Assembly: GCF_000732625.1 (NCBI RefSeq)
Contig: NZ_JPJI01000012.1
Span: 1 to 56,388, forward strand
Reading direction: 5' to 3'
Length of the DNA stretch: 56,388 nt
From: Nonlabens ulvanivorans
GTDB lineage: Bacteria > Bacteroidota > Bacteroidia > Flavobacteriales > Flavobacteriaceae
Under the pieces are notes generated by a model. That model had not been told where the DNA came from, ran no database searches, and was given only the letters and a program-made list of their open reading frames with translations. Of the stretch, positions 7,466 to 18,100 are shown piece by piece. The translations under genes were made by a program, and so were the position numbers. How positions within the stretch are numbered: position 1 is the first letter of the stretch; each line of letters opens with the position of its first letter.

Positions 7466-10450
7466 ATGAAGATTCAATATTTTATTAATTGCATAGTTTT
7501 TTCACTTCTGTTTTTAGGATGTGAATCTAAAAGATCGATATCATACAATGATGGTGATTTGCCTCAAGGAAACAGAACAAAGTATAATTTTAATCTAGAT
7601 TGGAAATTTATACAGGAGAATCCAGAAAATGCACAAATAGTAGACTATAATGATGGATCTTGGACAACTGTAAGCTGTCCACATACATTTAATGATGTAG
7701 ACTCATTTGATGATTATAGTCTAGGCCATCATAATGGAGAAGAAAATCAGTGGAGAGGAACCGTTTGGTATCGTAAGCATTTTAAACTACCAGATTCTGA
7801 TAAAGGAAAAAAAGTATTTATTGAATTTGAATCCGTAAGGCAAATAGCAGATGTCTACATTAATGGAAAACATATTGGGCAAAACCAAACTGGGTTTATT
7901 CCTTTTGGGTTTGACTTAACACCTTATATCAATTTCGGTTCTGAAGACAATATTATTGCAGTAAAAGTTAACAATGATAGAGGTGACCATTTTAGAGACA
8001 ACTTTCCGTTAGTATGGAATCATGAGCACTGGCATCCTACACATGGTGGCATATACAGAAATGTATTTTTACATACCATGGACCCTTTACATATAACATT
8101 ACCATTATATGATAATTTGAAAACTGTAGGAACGTATGTGTATGCTGAAAATATAAGTGATAAAAACGCAGATATTTTTGTGAATGCGGAAGTTAAAAAT
8201 GATTCTGATACTGAAAAAACGATAACCTTAGAAGCTCAAATTATAGATGAAGATGGAATGGTGGTCCAAACGTCAACTTCAGAAAAAACATTTGCTGTTG
8301 GTGAAAAATTCACATTTTCAACCCATACAAGTCTTACAAATCCAAAACGTTGGTACACACGTCACCCTTATATGTATAAAGTTTTGACACTTTTAAAAGA
8401 AGGTGATGAAATAGTGGATGCTTATGAAACACCATTAGGGATTCGTAGTTTCGAGTTTAATAAGGATACTGGATTTTCTAATAATGGTGAATATGCTAAG
8501 CTACATGGATGGGGACAAAAGCCAACGAATACTTGGGCTGGCTTAGGTGCTGCATTGCCAGATTGGTTGCGCGACCATACGTTTCAATTAATGGATGAAG
8601 CAGGTGGTAATTTTATTCGTTGGGGACACTGTGCAGGTTCACCAGCTGAAATTGACATGGGAGATAAATATGGTTTTGTAACCTTAATGCCAGGAGTTAG
8701 TGGAGAGTCTGAAGATGAAGGTGAAACTTGGGACATTCGTATTGCTGCCTTTAGAGATATGATTGTCTATTATAGAAATCACCCTTCAATTTTTATATGG
8801 GAAGGCGGTAATTGGGCTGAAAGTGCAGCACATTATGAAGAGATTCTGGAAATCATTAATACTTATGACCCAAGCGGAAAGCGTTTAATGGGAAATAGAA
8901 GAGCTGATGTAAAAACGGATTCTGAGGATTATATATCTATTGAAATAGGTACCGAAGGTTGGGAAAGAGAATATCCAAATTTACCTATTGTAGAAAGTGA
9001 ATATATGCGAGAAGAAGCACCAAGACGTATTTGGGACAAACATTCACCAGATGATAATTTCTTTAGCCATCCAAATATTCAAAAAAACACGTATAAGATT
9101 ACTTCAGAACAGTATGCAGTTCGGCAAGTAGAGCATTGGTGGGATAAAATGGGGAAAAAAGCCTATCATGTTGGTGGAGCTAATTGGGTTTTTTCGGATG
9201 GAACTCATGGTGGTCGTGGTCAAACCGAAGCGACACGAGCAAGTGGAGAAGTGGATGCTGTACGTTTGCCTAAAGAGGCGTTTTATACTACTAAAGCCAT
9301 GTGGAGACCAGAACCACAGGTCCATATTGTTGGTCACTGGAATTATAAAGAAGGTACCAAAAAAGACATATTCGTGGTTTCAAACACAGCTAGTGTAAAA
9401 TTATACATCAACGATAAATTGATATCTGAAAATAAAACACCAGAAAGTGGATACCTCTATACATTTAAAAGTGTTGATTGGACAGCCGGAGAAATTAAGG
9501 CAGAAGGTATTATCAATAACGAGGTTAAAGTTACTCAAACTAAGTCAACAGCAGGACAACCTGTGGCTTTAAAATTAACACCAATTACAGGTCCAAAAGG
9601 TTGGCAAGCTGATGGTTCTGATATTGCACTTATTGATGTCGAAGTGGTTGATGCCAAAGGTAGAAGATGTCCATTAGCCACAGGACGTGTAGATTTTACT
9701 ATTTCAGGGCCAGCAATTTGGCGTGGTGGCTATAATAGTGGTAAAGAGCATTCAACAAATAACCTGTATTTAGATATTGAAGCAGGTATCAATCGAGTTG
9801 CAGTGCGTTCGATTTTAGAAGCAGGAACCGTTTCAATTATCGCTACTCAAAAGGGCTTGCCTTCCGCTAGTATAGAGTTAACTTCTAATCCTGTAGAAAT
9901 TAAAAACGGATTAACAACGGTTTTACCTCAGGTATTTGAAGATGTATTGACTGAAGAGCCTATGCCTGTGCATACACCTGAAATTCCTGAGTACATTCCA
10001 GGTAAAACGAATAAAAGTAAGTTGTTTACAAAGTTTAGTTATACTGGTGATGGTAAAGCTATGCTTCGTACCAATATGCATTGGGGAAAAAAGGCATATA
10101 CCGATATGGAGGAGAACTATACTGTTGTGCCAAAGTATTTGAGAGGTGCAGAATATATTAGAACACCAAATTCGGATAACAGGTATTGGGCGCGCGATTT
10201 ATTACAATTCATAGCAGGCGCAAATATGGATATTTATGTGTTTCACGATGACACAGTGCCACGACCAGAATTTCTTTTAGAGGATTTTAAGGATACTGGA
10301 GATGATATCACTGTGGGAAAAGTAAAGATGTCTATTTTTTATAGAAAATCAGTTAAAGGTGAGAGTATTGTTATGGCAGGTAATAGTGATGACGATGCAC
10401 CAGATGAGAGCAGAATGTATACTGTAGTTGCTAAAAAGAGAAACAATTAA
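7466..10450 (+). CDS. Glycoside hydrolase family 2 lipoprotein with altered acid/base motif
   Basis: A 994-residue GH2-type enzyme with a lipobox (LFLGC), so it is exported and membrane-anchored. Order: sugar-binding jelly roll (about 40-200, with RGTVWYRKHF and DVYINGKHIGQNQTGF), Ig-like domain (about 210-325), TIM barrel (about 330-620), then DUF4982/GH2-C5-like sandwiches and a further C-terminal region of about 130 residues that I do not recognise. Glu512 in VESEY fits the nucleophile. The usual GNE acid/base motif reads WEGGNW (445-450), so the expected Glu is Trp450 and the nearest acid is Glu446. It heads an operon with three xylose genes, which hints at xylose- or uronate-containing substrates. 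A beta-galactosidase or beta-glucuronidase role is equally open. Confidence 0.85.
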   Translation: MKIQYFINCIVFSLLFLGCESKRSISYNDGDLPQGNRTKYNFNLDWKFIQENPENAQIVDYNDGSWTTVSCPHTFNDVDSFDDYSLGHHNGEENQWRGTVWYRKHFKLPDSDKGKKVFIEFESVRQIADVYINGKHIGQNQTGFIPFGFDLTPYINFGSEDNIIAVKVNNDRGDHFRDNFPLVWNHEHWHPTHGGIYRNVFLHTMDPLHITLPLYDNLKTVGTYVYAENISDKNADIFVNAEVKNDSDTEKTITLEAQIIDEDGMVVQTSTSEKTFAVGEKFTFSTHTSLTNPKRWYTRHPYMYKVLTLLKEGDEIVDAYETPLGIRSFEFNKDTGFSNNGEYAKLHGWGQKPTNTWAGLGAALPDWLRDHTFQLMDEAGGNFIRWGHCAGSPAEIDMGDKYGFVTLMPGVSGESEDEGETWDIRIAAFRDMIVYYRNHPSIFIWEGGNWAESAAHYEEILEIINTYDPSGKRLMGNRRADVKTDSEDYISIEIGTEGWEREYPNLPIVESEYMREEAPRRIWDKHSPDDNFFSHPNIQKNTYKITSEQYAVRQVEHWWDKMGKKAYHVGGANWVFSDGTHGGRGQTEATRASGEVDAVRLPKEAFYTTKAMWRPEPQVHIVGHWNYKEGTKKDIFVVSNTASVKLYINDKLISENKTPESGYLYTFKSVDWTAGEIKAEGIINNEVKVTQTKSTAGQPVALKLTPITGPKGWQADGSDIALIDVEVVDAKGRRCPLATGRVDFTISGPAIWRGGYNSGKEHSTNNLYLDIEAGINRVAVRSILEAGTVSIIATQKGLPSASIELTSNPVEIKNGLTTVLPQVFEDVLTEEPMPVHTPEIPEYIPGKTNKSKLFTKFSYTGDGKAMLRTNMHWGKKAYTDMEENYTVVPKYLRGAEYIRTPNSDNRYWARDLLQFIAGANMDIYVFHDDTVPRPEFLLEDFKDTGDDITVGKVKMSIFYRKSVKGESIVMAGNSDDDAPDESRMYTVVAKKRNN

Positions 10451-10475
10451 AATAATATTAAGGGTTAGTCGATAA

Positions 10476-11960
10476 ATGAATTATTACTTAGGATTAGATA
10501 TAGGGAGTTCATCCATAAAAGCGGCTTTAGTAGAAGTTGAATCAGGAAAGAGTTTAGGAGTTGTACAAGAACCAAAAGAAGAAATGGGTATGTATGCTCA
10601 AAAAAATGGTTGGGCAGAACAAAACCCGAATGATTGGTGGCAACATATCTGTACAGCAATTAAACGACTTAAAAAAGAACACAACATCAATAGGACGCAA
10701 ATAAAAGGTATCGGCATATCTTATCAGATGCATGGCCTTGTTTTAATCGATAAAGCAGGTAACCCATTACGCAAAAGCATCATTTGGTGTGATAGTAGAG
10801 CTGTTGATATAGGAAATAAAGCCTTTGATGAAATTGGCAATGAGAAATGTTCATCTCATCTATTAAACTCTCCAGCAAACTTCACTGCATCTAAATTAAA
10901 ATGGGTACAGGAAAATGAGCCAGATATTTATGAGAAAACATATAAATTCATGTTGCCTGGCGATTATATAGCCTATAGGTTTTCAAATACCATAAACACA
11001 GCTATTTCTGGATTATCAGAAGGTATCTTTTGGGATTTTAAAAACAATAGTATAGCCGATTTTCTATTAGAATATTATGGTTTCAATAAAGAACTAGTTC
11101 CTGAAATTGTTGAAACATTTGGCGTTCAATCTTTAGTAGATGAAAAAGGAGAAGCAGAAAGCGGACTGGCAGCAGGAACACCTATCTTATATAGAGCTGG
11201 TGATCAACCTAATAATGCACTTTCTTTAAATGTATTTAATCCAGGAGAAGTTGCTGCCACAGGTGGAACATCTGGCGTCTTTTACGCGGTTACAAAAAGT
11301 TTATCTGGAAAAGAAAGCACGCGAGTCAATAATTTTGCACATGTTAATTATTCAGCCGGAAATAAAACAATAGGTAAATTATTAAATATTAATGGAGCAG
11401 GAATTCAATATCGATGGTTATTAAATAACCTATCAGTTGATTCTTATGAAGAAATGAATAACTTGTCTTCGCAAATTCCTGTAGGCTCAGACGGTTTATG
11501 TATTATTCCCTTTGGAAATGGTGCAGAACGTATGCTTAATAATAAAAGCATAGGAACCCATATAGTAAACATAAATTTAAATAACCATCATAAAGGACAT
11601 CTCTGTAGAGCTGCTTTAGAAGGTATTGCATTCTCTTTTGTATATGGTATGGAAATTCTGAAATCAGATGGTATAGAACCTAGTGTTATCCGTGCTGGTA
11701 ACGACAACTTATTCCGTTCAGAAATATTTACAAAAACTGTAGCTACTTTAATAGGTCAGGATATTGAAATTTACAATACCACAGGTGCTATTGGTGCAGC
11801 TCGTGCAGCGCATTTGCACAAAGGTGACTTTGAAGCGTTCGGTAAAGTGATTATGAATAATGATTTTGTAATGACATTTAAACCACTAATAGATAAGATA
11901 CCTTATGAAGATGCATATAAAAATTGGAAAAAAGAATTGAAATTAACTTTGAATAAATAG
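10476..11960 (+). CDS. xylB: Xylulokinase (FGGY family)
   Basis: A 494-residue cytoplasmic FGGY kinase that phosphorylates D-xylulose to xylulose 5-phosphate. Seen: N-terminal LGLDIGSSSIKAAL nucleotide-binding loop, GISYQMHGLVLID (substrate-side MHG), IIWCDSRA, AGDQPNNA with the catalytic-type Asp, and GGTSGVFYAV, plus a C-terminal GAIGAARAA. It sits 25 bp after the GH2 gene and 149 bp before xylA, the enzyme that supplies its substrate. The pairing with xylA makes xylulokinase far more likely than other FGGY kinases. Xylose is a minor sugar of ulvan. Confidence 0.93.
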   Translation: MNYYLGLDIGSSSIKAALVEVESGKSLGVVQEPKEEMGMYAQKNGWAEQNPNDWWQHICTAIKRLKKEHNINRTQIKGIGISYQMHGLVLIDKAGNPLRKSIIWCDSRAVDIGNKAFDEIGNEKCSSHLLNSPANFTASKLKWVQENEPDIYEKTYKFMLPGDYIAYRFSNTINTAISGLSEGIFWDFKNNSIADFLLEYYGFNKELVPEIVETFGVQSLVDEKGEAESGLAAGTPILYRAGDQPNNALSLNVFNPGEVAATGGTSGVFYAVTKSLSGKESTRVNNFAHVNYSAGNKTIGKLLNINGAGIQYRWLLNNLSVDSYEEMNNLSSQIPVGSDGLCIIPFGNGAERMLNNKSIGTHIVNINLNNHHKGHLCRAALEGIAFSFVYGMEILKSDGIEPSVIRAGNDNLFRSEIFTKTVATLIGQDIEIYNTTGAIGAARAAHLHKGDFEAFGKVIMNNDFVMTFKPLIDKIPYEDAYKNWKKELKLTLNK

Positions 11961-11965
11961 TTTTT

Positions 11966-12050
11966 GAGCGTTACCTAAAAGGTCGGGCTTTCCGTTTCAA
12001 TCTTTTTATTCGTTCCTTGTAAAAAGGATTTTCACTGCAATCCCTAACGC
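11966..12050. repeat. Intergenic hairpin repeat between xylB and xylA
   Basis: About 85 bp bounded by inverted GCGTTA (11968-11973) and TAACGC (12045-12050). Inside are GGTCGGGCTTTCCG and the near-inverted pair AATCTTTTTA / AAAAAGGATT. I recognise this as a dispersed intergenic repeat that I recall from many flavobacterial genomes. It may fold into a hairpin and attenuate or stabilise the xylB-xylA transcript. Only one copy is in this window. Confidence 0.6.
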
Positions 12051-12109
12051 AAATGCAGTGTTATCATAAAAATACGATTATATAAAAAACAAAATTAAAT
12101 AAACTTATA

Positions 12110-13435
12110 ATGGCGATAATAGGAAATAGAGAATACTACAAAGATATAGATCAAATTAAGTATGAAGGTAAAACCTCAGATAATCCTTTGGCTTTTAAAT
12201 ACTATAATCCAGAGCAAGTTATTGCAGGTAAAACCATGCGCGAGCATTTTAAATTTGCCATAGCCTACTGGCATACATTCTGTGGTCAAGGTAGTGATCC
12301 GTTTGGTCCTGGCACACAAAATTTTGCTTGGGATCAATCGTCAGATCCTGTACAAGCCGCAAAAGATAAAGCAGATGCTGCTTTTGAATTCATTAGTAAA
12401 ATGGGATTTGATTATTTCTGTTTTCACGATTATGATTTAATTCAGGAAGGCGCAACATTTGCAGAGTCTGAAGAAAGATTAGCTACCATTACAGATTATA
12501 TAAAAGAGAAACAAGCTCAGTCGGGTATCAAATTACTTTGGGGAACGGCAAACTGTTTTTCTAATCCTCGATATATGAATGGCGCATCTACAAATCCAGA
12601 TTTTGATGTGGTTGCAAGAGCAGGTGGACAGATTAAATTAGCCTTAGACGCTACCATTAAATTAGATGGAGAAAATTACGTTTTTTGGGGAGGAAGAGAA
12701 GGTTACATGTCTTTGTTAAATACAGACATGGGACGTGAATTAGATCACATGGGACAATTCCTAGCAATGGCAAGAGATTACGCACGTTCTCAAGGTTTTA
12801 AGGGAACGTTCTTTATAGAGCCTAAACCTATGGAACCTATGAAACATCAGTATGATTTTGATTGTGCAACAGCAATAGGCTTTTTAAAAGAATATGGTCT
12901 AGATAAAGATTTCAAAATGAATATTGAGGTGAACCATGCTACGCTGGCACAACATACCATGCAGCATGAATTAGCCGTAGCAGCTAAAGCAGGAATGTTG
13001 GGAAGCATAGATGCTAATAGAGGAGATTACCAAAACGGCTGGGACACAGATCAATTTCCTAACAATATACAAGAGACAACAGAAGCTATGTTGCTATTTC
13101 TTAAGGCTGGAGGCTTGCAAGGTGGAGGAATAAATTTTGATGCAAAAATTAGAAGAAATTCAACTGATATAGAAGATGTGTTCCATGCACACATAGGTGG
13201 AGCAGATACATTTGCTAGAGCCTTACTCACAGCAGATAAAATCATCACATCTTCACCTTATGAAAAACTAAGAAAAGAGCGCTATGCTTCATTCGATTCA
13301 GGTAAAGGGAAAGATTTTGAAAATGGCAAATTAGCATTACAGGATTTATACAAGATTGCACAGGAAAATGGTGAACTTCAGCTTAAAAGTGGTAAGCAAG
13401 AACTATTTGAAAATATTATTAATCAACATATCTAA
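12110..13435 (+). CDS. xylA: Xylose isomerase
   Basis: A 441-residue enzyme that converts D-xylose to D-xylulose in the cytoplasm with divalent metals. It matches the class II size (E. coli about 440). Seen: FCFHDYDL with the ring-opening pair His106/Asp109, [26 protein letters not shown] with the metal-binding Glu, [12 protein letters not shown], and a DAN/GD metal loop ([19 protein letters not shown]). It lies between xylB and the sugar transporter and is likely co-transcribed with both, though a hairpin repeat sits upstream. Confidence 0.97.
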   Translation: MAIIGNREYYKDIDQIKYEGKTSDNPLAFKYYNPEQVIAGKTMREHFKFAIAYWHTFCGQGSDPFGPGTQNFAWDQSSDPVQAAKDKADAAFEFISKMGFDYFCFHDYDLIQEGATFAESEERLATITDYIKEKQAQSGIKLLWGTANCFSNPRYMNGASTNPDFDVVARAGGQIKLALDATIKLDGENYVFWGGREGYMSLLNTDMGRELDHMGQFLAMARDYARSQGFKGTFFIEPKPMEPMKHQYDFDCATAIGFLKEYGLDKDFKMNIEVNHATLAQHTMQHELAVAAKAGMLGSIDANRGDYQNGWDTDQFPNNIQETTEAMLLFLKAGGLQGGGINFDAKIRRNSTDIEDVFHAHIGGADTFARALLTADKIITSSPYEKLRKERYASFDSGKGKDFENGKLALQDLYKIAQENGELQLKSGKQELFENIINQHI

Positions 13436-13461
13436 ACGCTTACTAATTAATTTAACTAACC

Positions 13462-14889
13462 ATGGCAACATCTGCAAAATCAGGATACCTTTTAAAACTT
13501 ACATTAGTAGCAACTTTGGGTGGTTTGTTATTTGGGTATGATACAGGAGTGATCTCGGGAACAGTAGGTTCTTTAGAGAGCTTCTTTGTAATTCCTAAGG
13601 GCCTATCAGAAAATGAGGCAAATGCATTTAAAGGCTTTTTAGTTTCCAGTGCACTAATTGGCTGTATAATTGGTGGTTTTTTTGGTGGTCTTGTAAGTAA
13701 AAAGCTAGGAAGAAAAAAAGGTCTCATATTAGCTGCAATTCTATTCTTGATTTCTGCTCTCGGTTCAGCAATGCCCGAAATGTTCATTAAACCTATTGGG
13801 GAATTAGATCATACGTTTTCAACCATCTTTATAGTATATAGAATTTTAGGAGGTATTGGCGTTGGTTTAGCCTCCATGCTATCACCACTATATATCGCAG
13901 AAATTGCTCCGGCAAAAAGCAGAGGGAAGTTGGTGTCTTTTAACCAATTAGCTATTGTAGGAGGTTTTATGGTTGTTTATTTTGTGAACTATTTTATCTC
14001 TAAAGGTGGAGGTTCTGATGGATGGTTGAACGAGGTTGGATGGAGATGGATGTTTGCTTCAGAAGTTATACCAGCTGGTTTGTTTTTAGGGCTTTTATTT
14101 GTTGTGCCAGACACACCACGATCTTTAATCTTGAGGAATAAACAGGATGAAGCTCTTGATGTTCTTGTAAAAGTGAATGGAGAAAAAGAAGGAAACATTA
14201 TATTAGAAGAAATAAAAGGCTCGGTAGTTCAAACCTCTGGGAAACTCTTGTCTTTTGGATGGTTCGTGATTCTTATTGGTGTTACGCTTTCAATTTTACA
14301 ACAATTTGTGGGTATTAATGTCGTCTTATACTATGCACCAGAAATTTTCAAGAAAATAGACCCAAATACAGATGGGGCTTTATTACTTACAATTGTAGTT
14401 GGTGTTGTGAACTTCCTTTTTACAATAATAGCGATTAGAACAGTAGATAAATATGGAAGGAGGCCATTAATGATAATCGGTGCTCTAGGTATGGCTGTAG
14501 CGATGTTCTTGTTAGGGTTTGTTTTTTATGGTGGCGCAACCGGCTATGTAGCACTCGCATGTATGATGTTGTATGTAGCGAGTTTTGCCATGAGTTGGGG
14601 ACCTATAACTTGGGTGATGCTTTCAGAAATATTTCCTAATAAAATTAGAGGTAAAGCGATGGCTATAGCGGTCGCAGCACAATGGATATCTAATTACTTG
14701 GTGTCATTAACCTTCCCAATGATGGATGATAATACATACTTAACCGAACAATTCAATCATGGCTTTGCATACTGGATTTATGGGATTATGTCATTGTTAG
14801 CCATGATTTTTATCTGGAAATTGGTTCCGGAAACTAAAGGCATCACATTGGAAGATATGGGGTTACTATGGGATAAAAAGAATGGCTAA
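13462..14889 (+). CDS. MFS sugar porter, probable D-xylose:H+ symporter
   Basis: A 475-residue inner-membrane transporter of the sugar porter branch of the major facilitator superfamily, with about 12 hydrophobic segments. Seen: GGLLFGYDTGVISG in helix 1, GRKKG after helix 2, the QQFVGINVVLYYAPEIF helix 7 signature shared with XylE-type proteins, DKYGRRP, and a C-terminal VPETKG. It follows xylA by 26 bp, which makes xylose the likely cargo; this is context, not a residue-level proof. I use the ATG at 13462. No signal peptide is expected. Confidence 0.9.
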   Translation: MATSAKSGYLLKLTLVATLGGLLFGYDTGVISGTVGSLESFFVIPKGLSENEANAFKGFLVSSALIGCIIGGFFGGLVSKKLGRKKGLILAAILFLISALGSAMPEMFIKPIGELDHTFSTIFIVYRILGGIGVGLASMLSPLYIAEIAPAKSRGKLVSFNQLAIVGGFMVVYFVNYFISKGGGSDGWLNEVGWRWMFASEVIPAGLFLGLLFVVPDTPRSLILRNKQDEALDVLVKVNGEKEGNIILEEIKGSVVQTSGKLLSFGWFVILIGVTLSILQQFVGINVVLYYAPEIFKKIDPNTDGALLLTIVVGVVNFLFTIIAIRTVDKYGRRPLMIIGALGMAVAMFLLGFVFYGGATGYVALACMMLYVASFAMSWGPITWVMLSEIFPNKIRGKAMAIAVAAQWISNYLVSLTFPMMDDNTYLTEQFNHGFAYWIYGIMSLLAMIFIWKLVPETKGITLEDMGLLWDKKNG

Positions 14890-15046
14890 AAGTGTAATTA
14901 CATTTAGTTTTGATTTTTTATTTAATTGAATTTAGAATTTAGCATATACTTCTTCGATTACCTGTGCCTATTGAATAAAGGGGTGAAGTGCTATCTATAT
15001 AGCAACTATATGATGCTGTAGGTATCTTACGAAAACGTGGTAGTGG

Positions 15047-15091
15047 CAGTATAGTACAGGATACCGTTACCTGATATTATTTATAAAATTG
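15047..15091 (+). promoter_or_regulatory. Locus promoter element (for susC-susD operon)
   Basis: Half-sites CAGTATA and CAGGATA, spacer gta, then 20 bp and TAAAATTG, one mismatch from TAnnTTTG. It ends 81 bp before the chosen susC ATG at 15173. This copy is closest to the consensus on both half-sites. Confidence 0.78.
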
Positions 15092-15172
15092 TTAAGAATT
15101 ATTTAATGTATGATTGATCTTGATTTATCAATTTTTCTTAACAACTCTAATTTAACTAAAATTAAACTACAG

Positions 15173-18100
15173 ATGAAACAAATTTTTAAAGTACGGTTGC
15201 CTTTATCGATGCTCTCATTGTTTATGGCAATAATGTTTTCCAGTTTCACTACAGCTCTACATGCACAAAACACGATTACTGGTAAAATTATTGGTGAGGA
15301 TGGAGAGCCACTTCTTGCCGTAAATGTTTTTCAAAAAGGTACTAGTGTAGGTACGACTACTGATATTGATGGGAATTATTCCATAAACATGGTGTCTTCT
15401 GGAGAGCCTGTTTTAATATTTTCATTCGTAGGATATGAAACTAAAGAAATATTAGTAGGATTGGAAACTTCAATAAATATTACATTAGTTGAAGAACTCG
15501 AAAGTCTTGATACTGTCGTTATCATAGGATATCAGGCTGTGGATAGAGAGAAAGTTCTAGGTGCAGTGTCAACGGTTAAAGCCAAAGAAATTGAAAAGGC
15601 TACACCTGTCCAGGCTTTTGATGCTGTTCAAGGTAGAGTAGCAGGTGTACAAATTTTAAATAACAATGGTCCCGGTCAGGGTTTCGATATTCGTGTAAGA
15701 GGGGTTTCTACATTTGGTAGTGGTACCTCACCGCTTTACGTTGTAGATGGTCAGCAACTTGATAATATTGATAATTTAGATCCTGGAGATATTGCATCTT
15801 TAGAAGTTTTAAAAGATGGAGCTACTGCTGCTATTTATGGTTCTAAAGCGGCTAATGGTGTAGTTATAATCACTACCAAAGGTGGGAAAACCGGTAAAAC
15901 ACGAATTGATGTTACAAATATTACTGGTTTTAATAGTCTTGTAGGTGATTTACGCGTGGTAAATACTGAGGAACGTTTTCTCCTAGAAAGATTAAGATCT
16001 GGAAATCCAGACAACTTAACAAGATTAGAAAGGGATAGTCTAAGTTTACTTAGAAGAAATGATTTTGATTTACAGGACTTACTTACTAGAACAGCTGTTA
16101 GAAGTCAAACAAATGTCGCGTTTAGCGGTGGAACTGAAAAAGTTAAATATTATTGGAATACTGGATTTTTAAGAGAAGATGGAATTGTAATTAATAGTGG
16201 ATTTAAAAGAATCAATACGCAATTAAGGCTAGATTTTTCACCTACCAAGAAATTTAAATTTGGTACTAGAAATACGATCACGCATCAAGATAAAGAAGGA
16301 CTAACTGAGGGTGGTATTTTCACCCATTTAGTTGAAAGATTACCTTATCTACCTTTGAGAAATCCTGATGGGAGCTTTACACCCACCATCGGTGGTCGTA
16401 AAAACCCACTTGCCTTCGCAAACCTTCAGAAGAGGGATGATAGAGATTGGAGGATACAAACTTTTAATTACGCGCAATATGAAATCCTTCCAAAGCTAAC
16501 CTTTAAATCTACCTTGGGAATCAATTTTAGATATAGAAAGCGCGATGATTTTGATACTAGGTTAATAGCTAACAGGTTTGAAACTGGATTTGATCAAGGT
16601 CGTGTACGTCAAGATTTAACTTACGATATTCAGCAGGAAAACTTTATGAATTATAATAACAAATGGAACGATCATAGTTTCGGAGCATTTGCTGGTATGC
16701 AATTTCAAAGATATGTCATTGAAAATACTGATTTTAGATCTAGAGAGTTTGCTAATGGGTACATTGAAACGTTGAATAATGCTAATCCGGGAACAATTAC
16801 AGGTGATAATAATTCTAATCAAAGACATAATCTATATTCCTTATTTGGTGGTTTTAATTATGATTATAAGAATAAGTATCTTCTAGGCGCAACTATTAGA
16901 CGTGACGGTTCGTCAAGATTTGGAGCACAGAATAAGTTCGGTTATTTTCCATCAGCTACACTTGGGTGGAGAGCCAGTAAAGAAAAGTTTCTCGAAGATA
17001 GCAGAGTAGTAAATAACTTACTGTTCAAAGCTAGTTGGGGTATTGTAGGTAACGAAAGAATAGGTAACTATTTGTTTACAGGTGTTCTTGAGCCTGGATC
17101 TGCATATGCTGGAATATCTGGAATTGCACCTACTAGACTTGGTAACCCTGAATTATCATGGGAACAAACAGAGTCTATAAATTTAGGTGTTGATTTAGGG
17201 CTTTTTAAAAATAGACTTCAGCTTAATTTAGATTTTTGGCAAAAAACCACTACGGATCTATTGGCTACAACACCATTGCCAGAAGAATCAGGGTTTACAG
17301 GAATAATTAGGAATGCTGGAGCCGTAGATAATCGTGGTGTCGATTTTAATATTACAGGTGATATCATCGATACAGAAGATTTTACTTGGACTAGTAATTT
17401 CAATATAGGATACTTACAAAATAAAGTGACAAGTTTAGCAAACGGAACTGAGTTTTTTGCTGGTCCTAATTCTAGTTATGTTATAAGAGAAGGTGAATCA
17501 ATCGGTAGTATTTTTGGTTATGATAATCTGGGAGTTTATCAATATGATGAATCTAATGCTTATGCTGACAACGGTACGAGATTAACACCAAATTTTGATC
17601 AGGACGGTAATTTTGAAAATTATACTTTAAATGGTGAGCTTTACACCGGTAATGTTAATCAGATTAGATTATCAGGTAGAACTCTTCAAGGAGGAGATAT
17701 TATTTGGAACGACATTAATGGAGATTTTTTAATAACCGCAGATGATAGGAAAATACTAGGAAATGGTTTAGGTACCACTTATGGAGGTTTCTCTAATGAT
17801 TTCAGGTATAAAAACTTTACGGTAAGTGTGCTTTTTGACTATACATTAAATGTTGATATCTATAGTAGGTGGGATGAATTGAGAAATGACTTTGCTGCTG
17901 GTTCAGAAAGTCCAGGCCCAGAGCGTATTTATGGTGCGTGGACTCAACCTGGAGACGATACTGTCTATCCTAGACTTGATAGGGTTCCTCAAAATAGATT
18001 GAGACCTAATAGTTTCTTTGTTACTGACGGAAGCTTTATTAAGTGGCGTTACATACGTTTCGAATATAAATTCAATGAAAAGTTATTATCTAAATTACCT

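Noticed and set aside
15004-15075. A short frame upstream of susC reads LRKRGSGSIVQDTVT and looks like a GntR winged-helix remnant.
   Set aside because: It lacks the rest of the domain, and the similarity comes from the promoter repeat itself. The other copies do not keep this reading, so a regulatory site explains it better than a gene relic.
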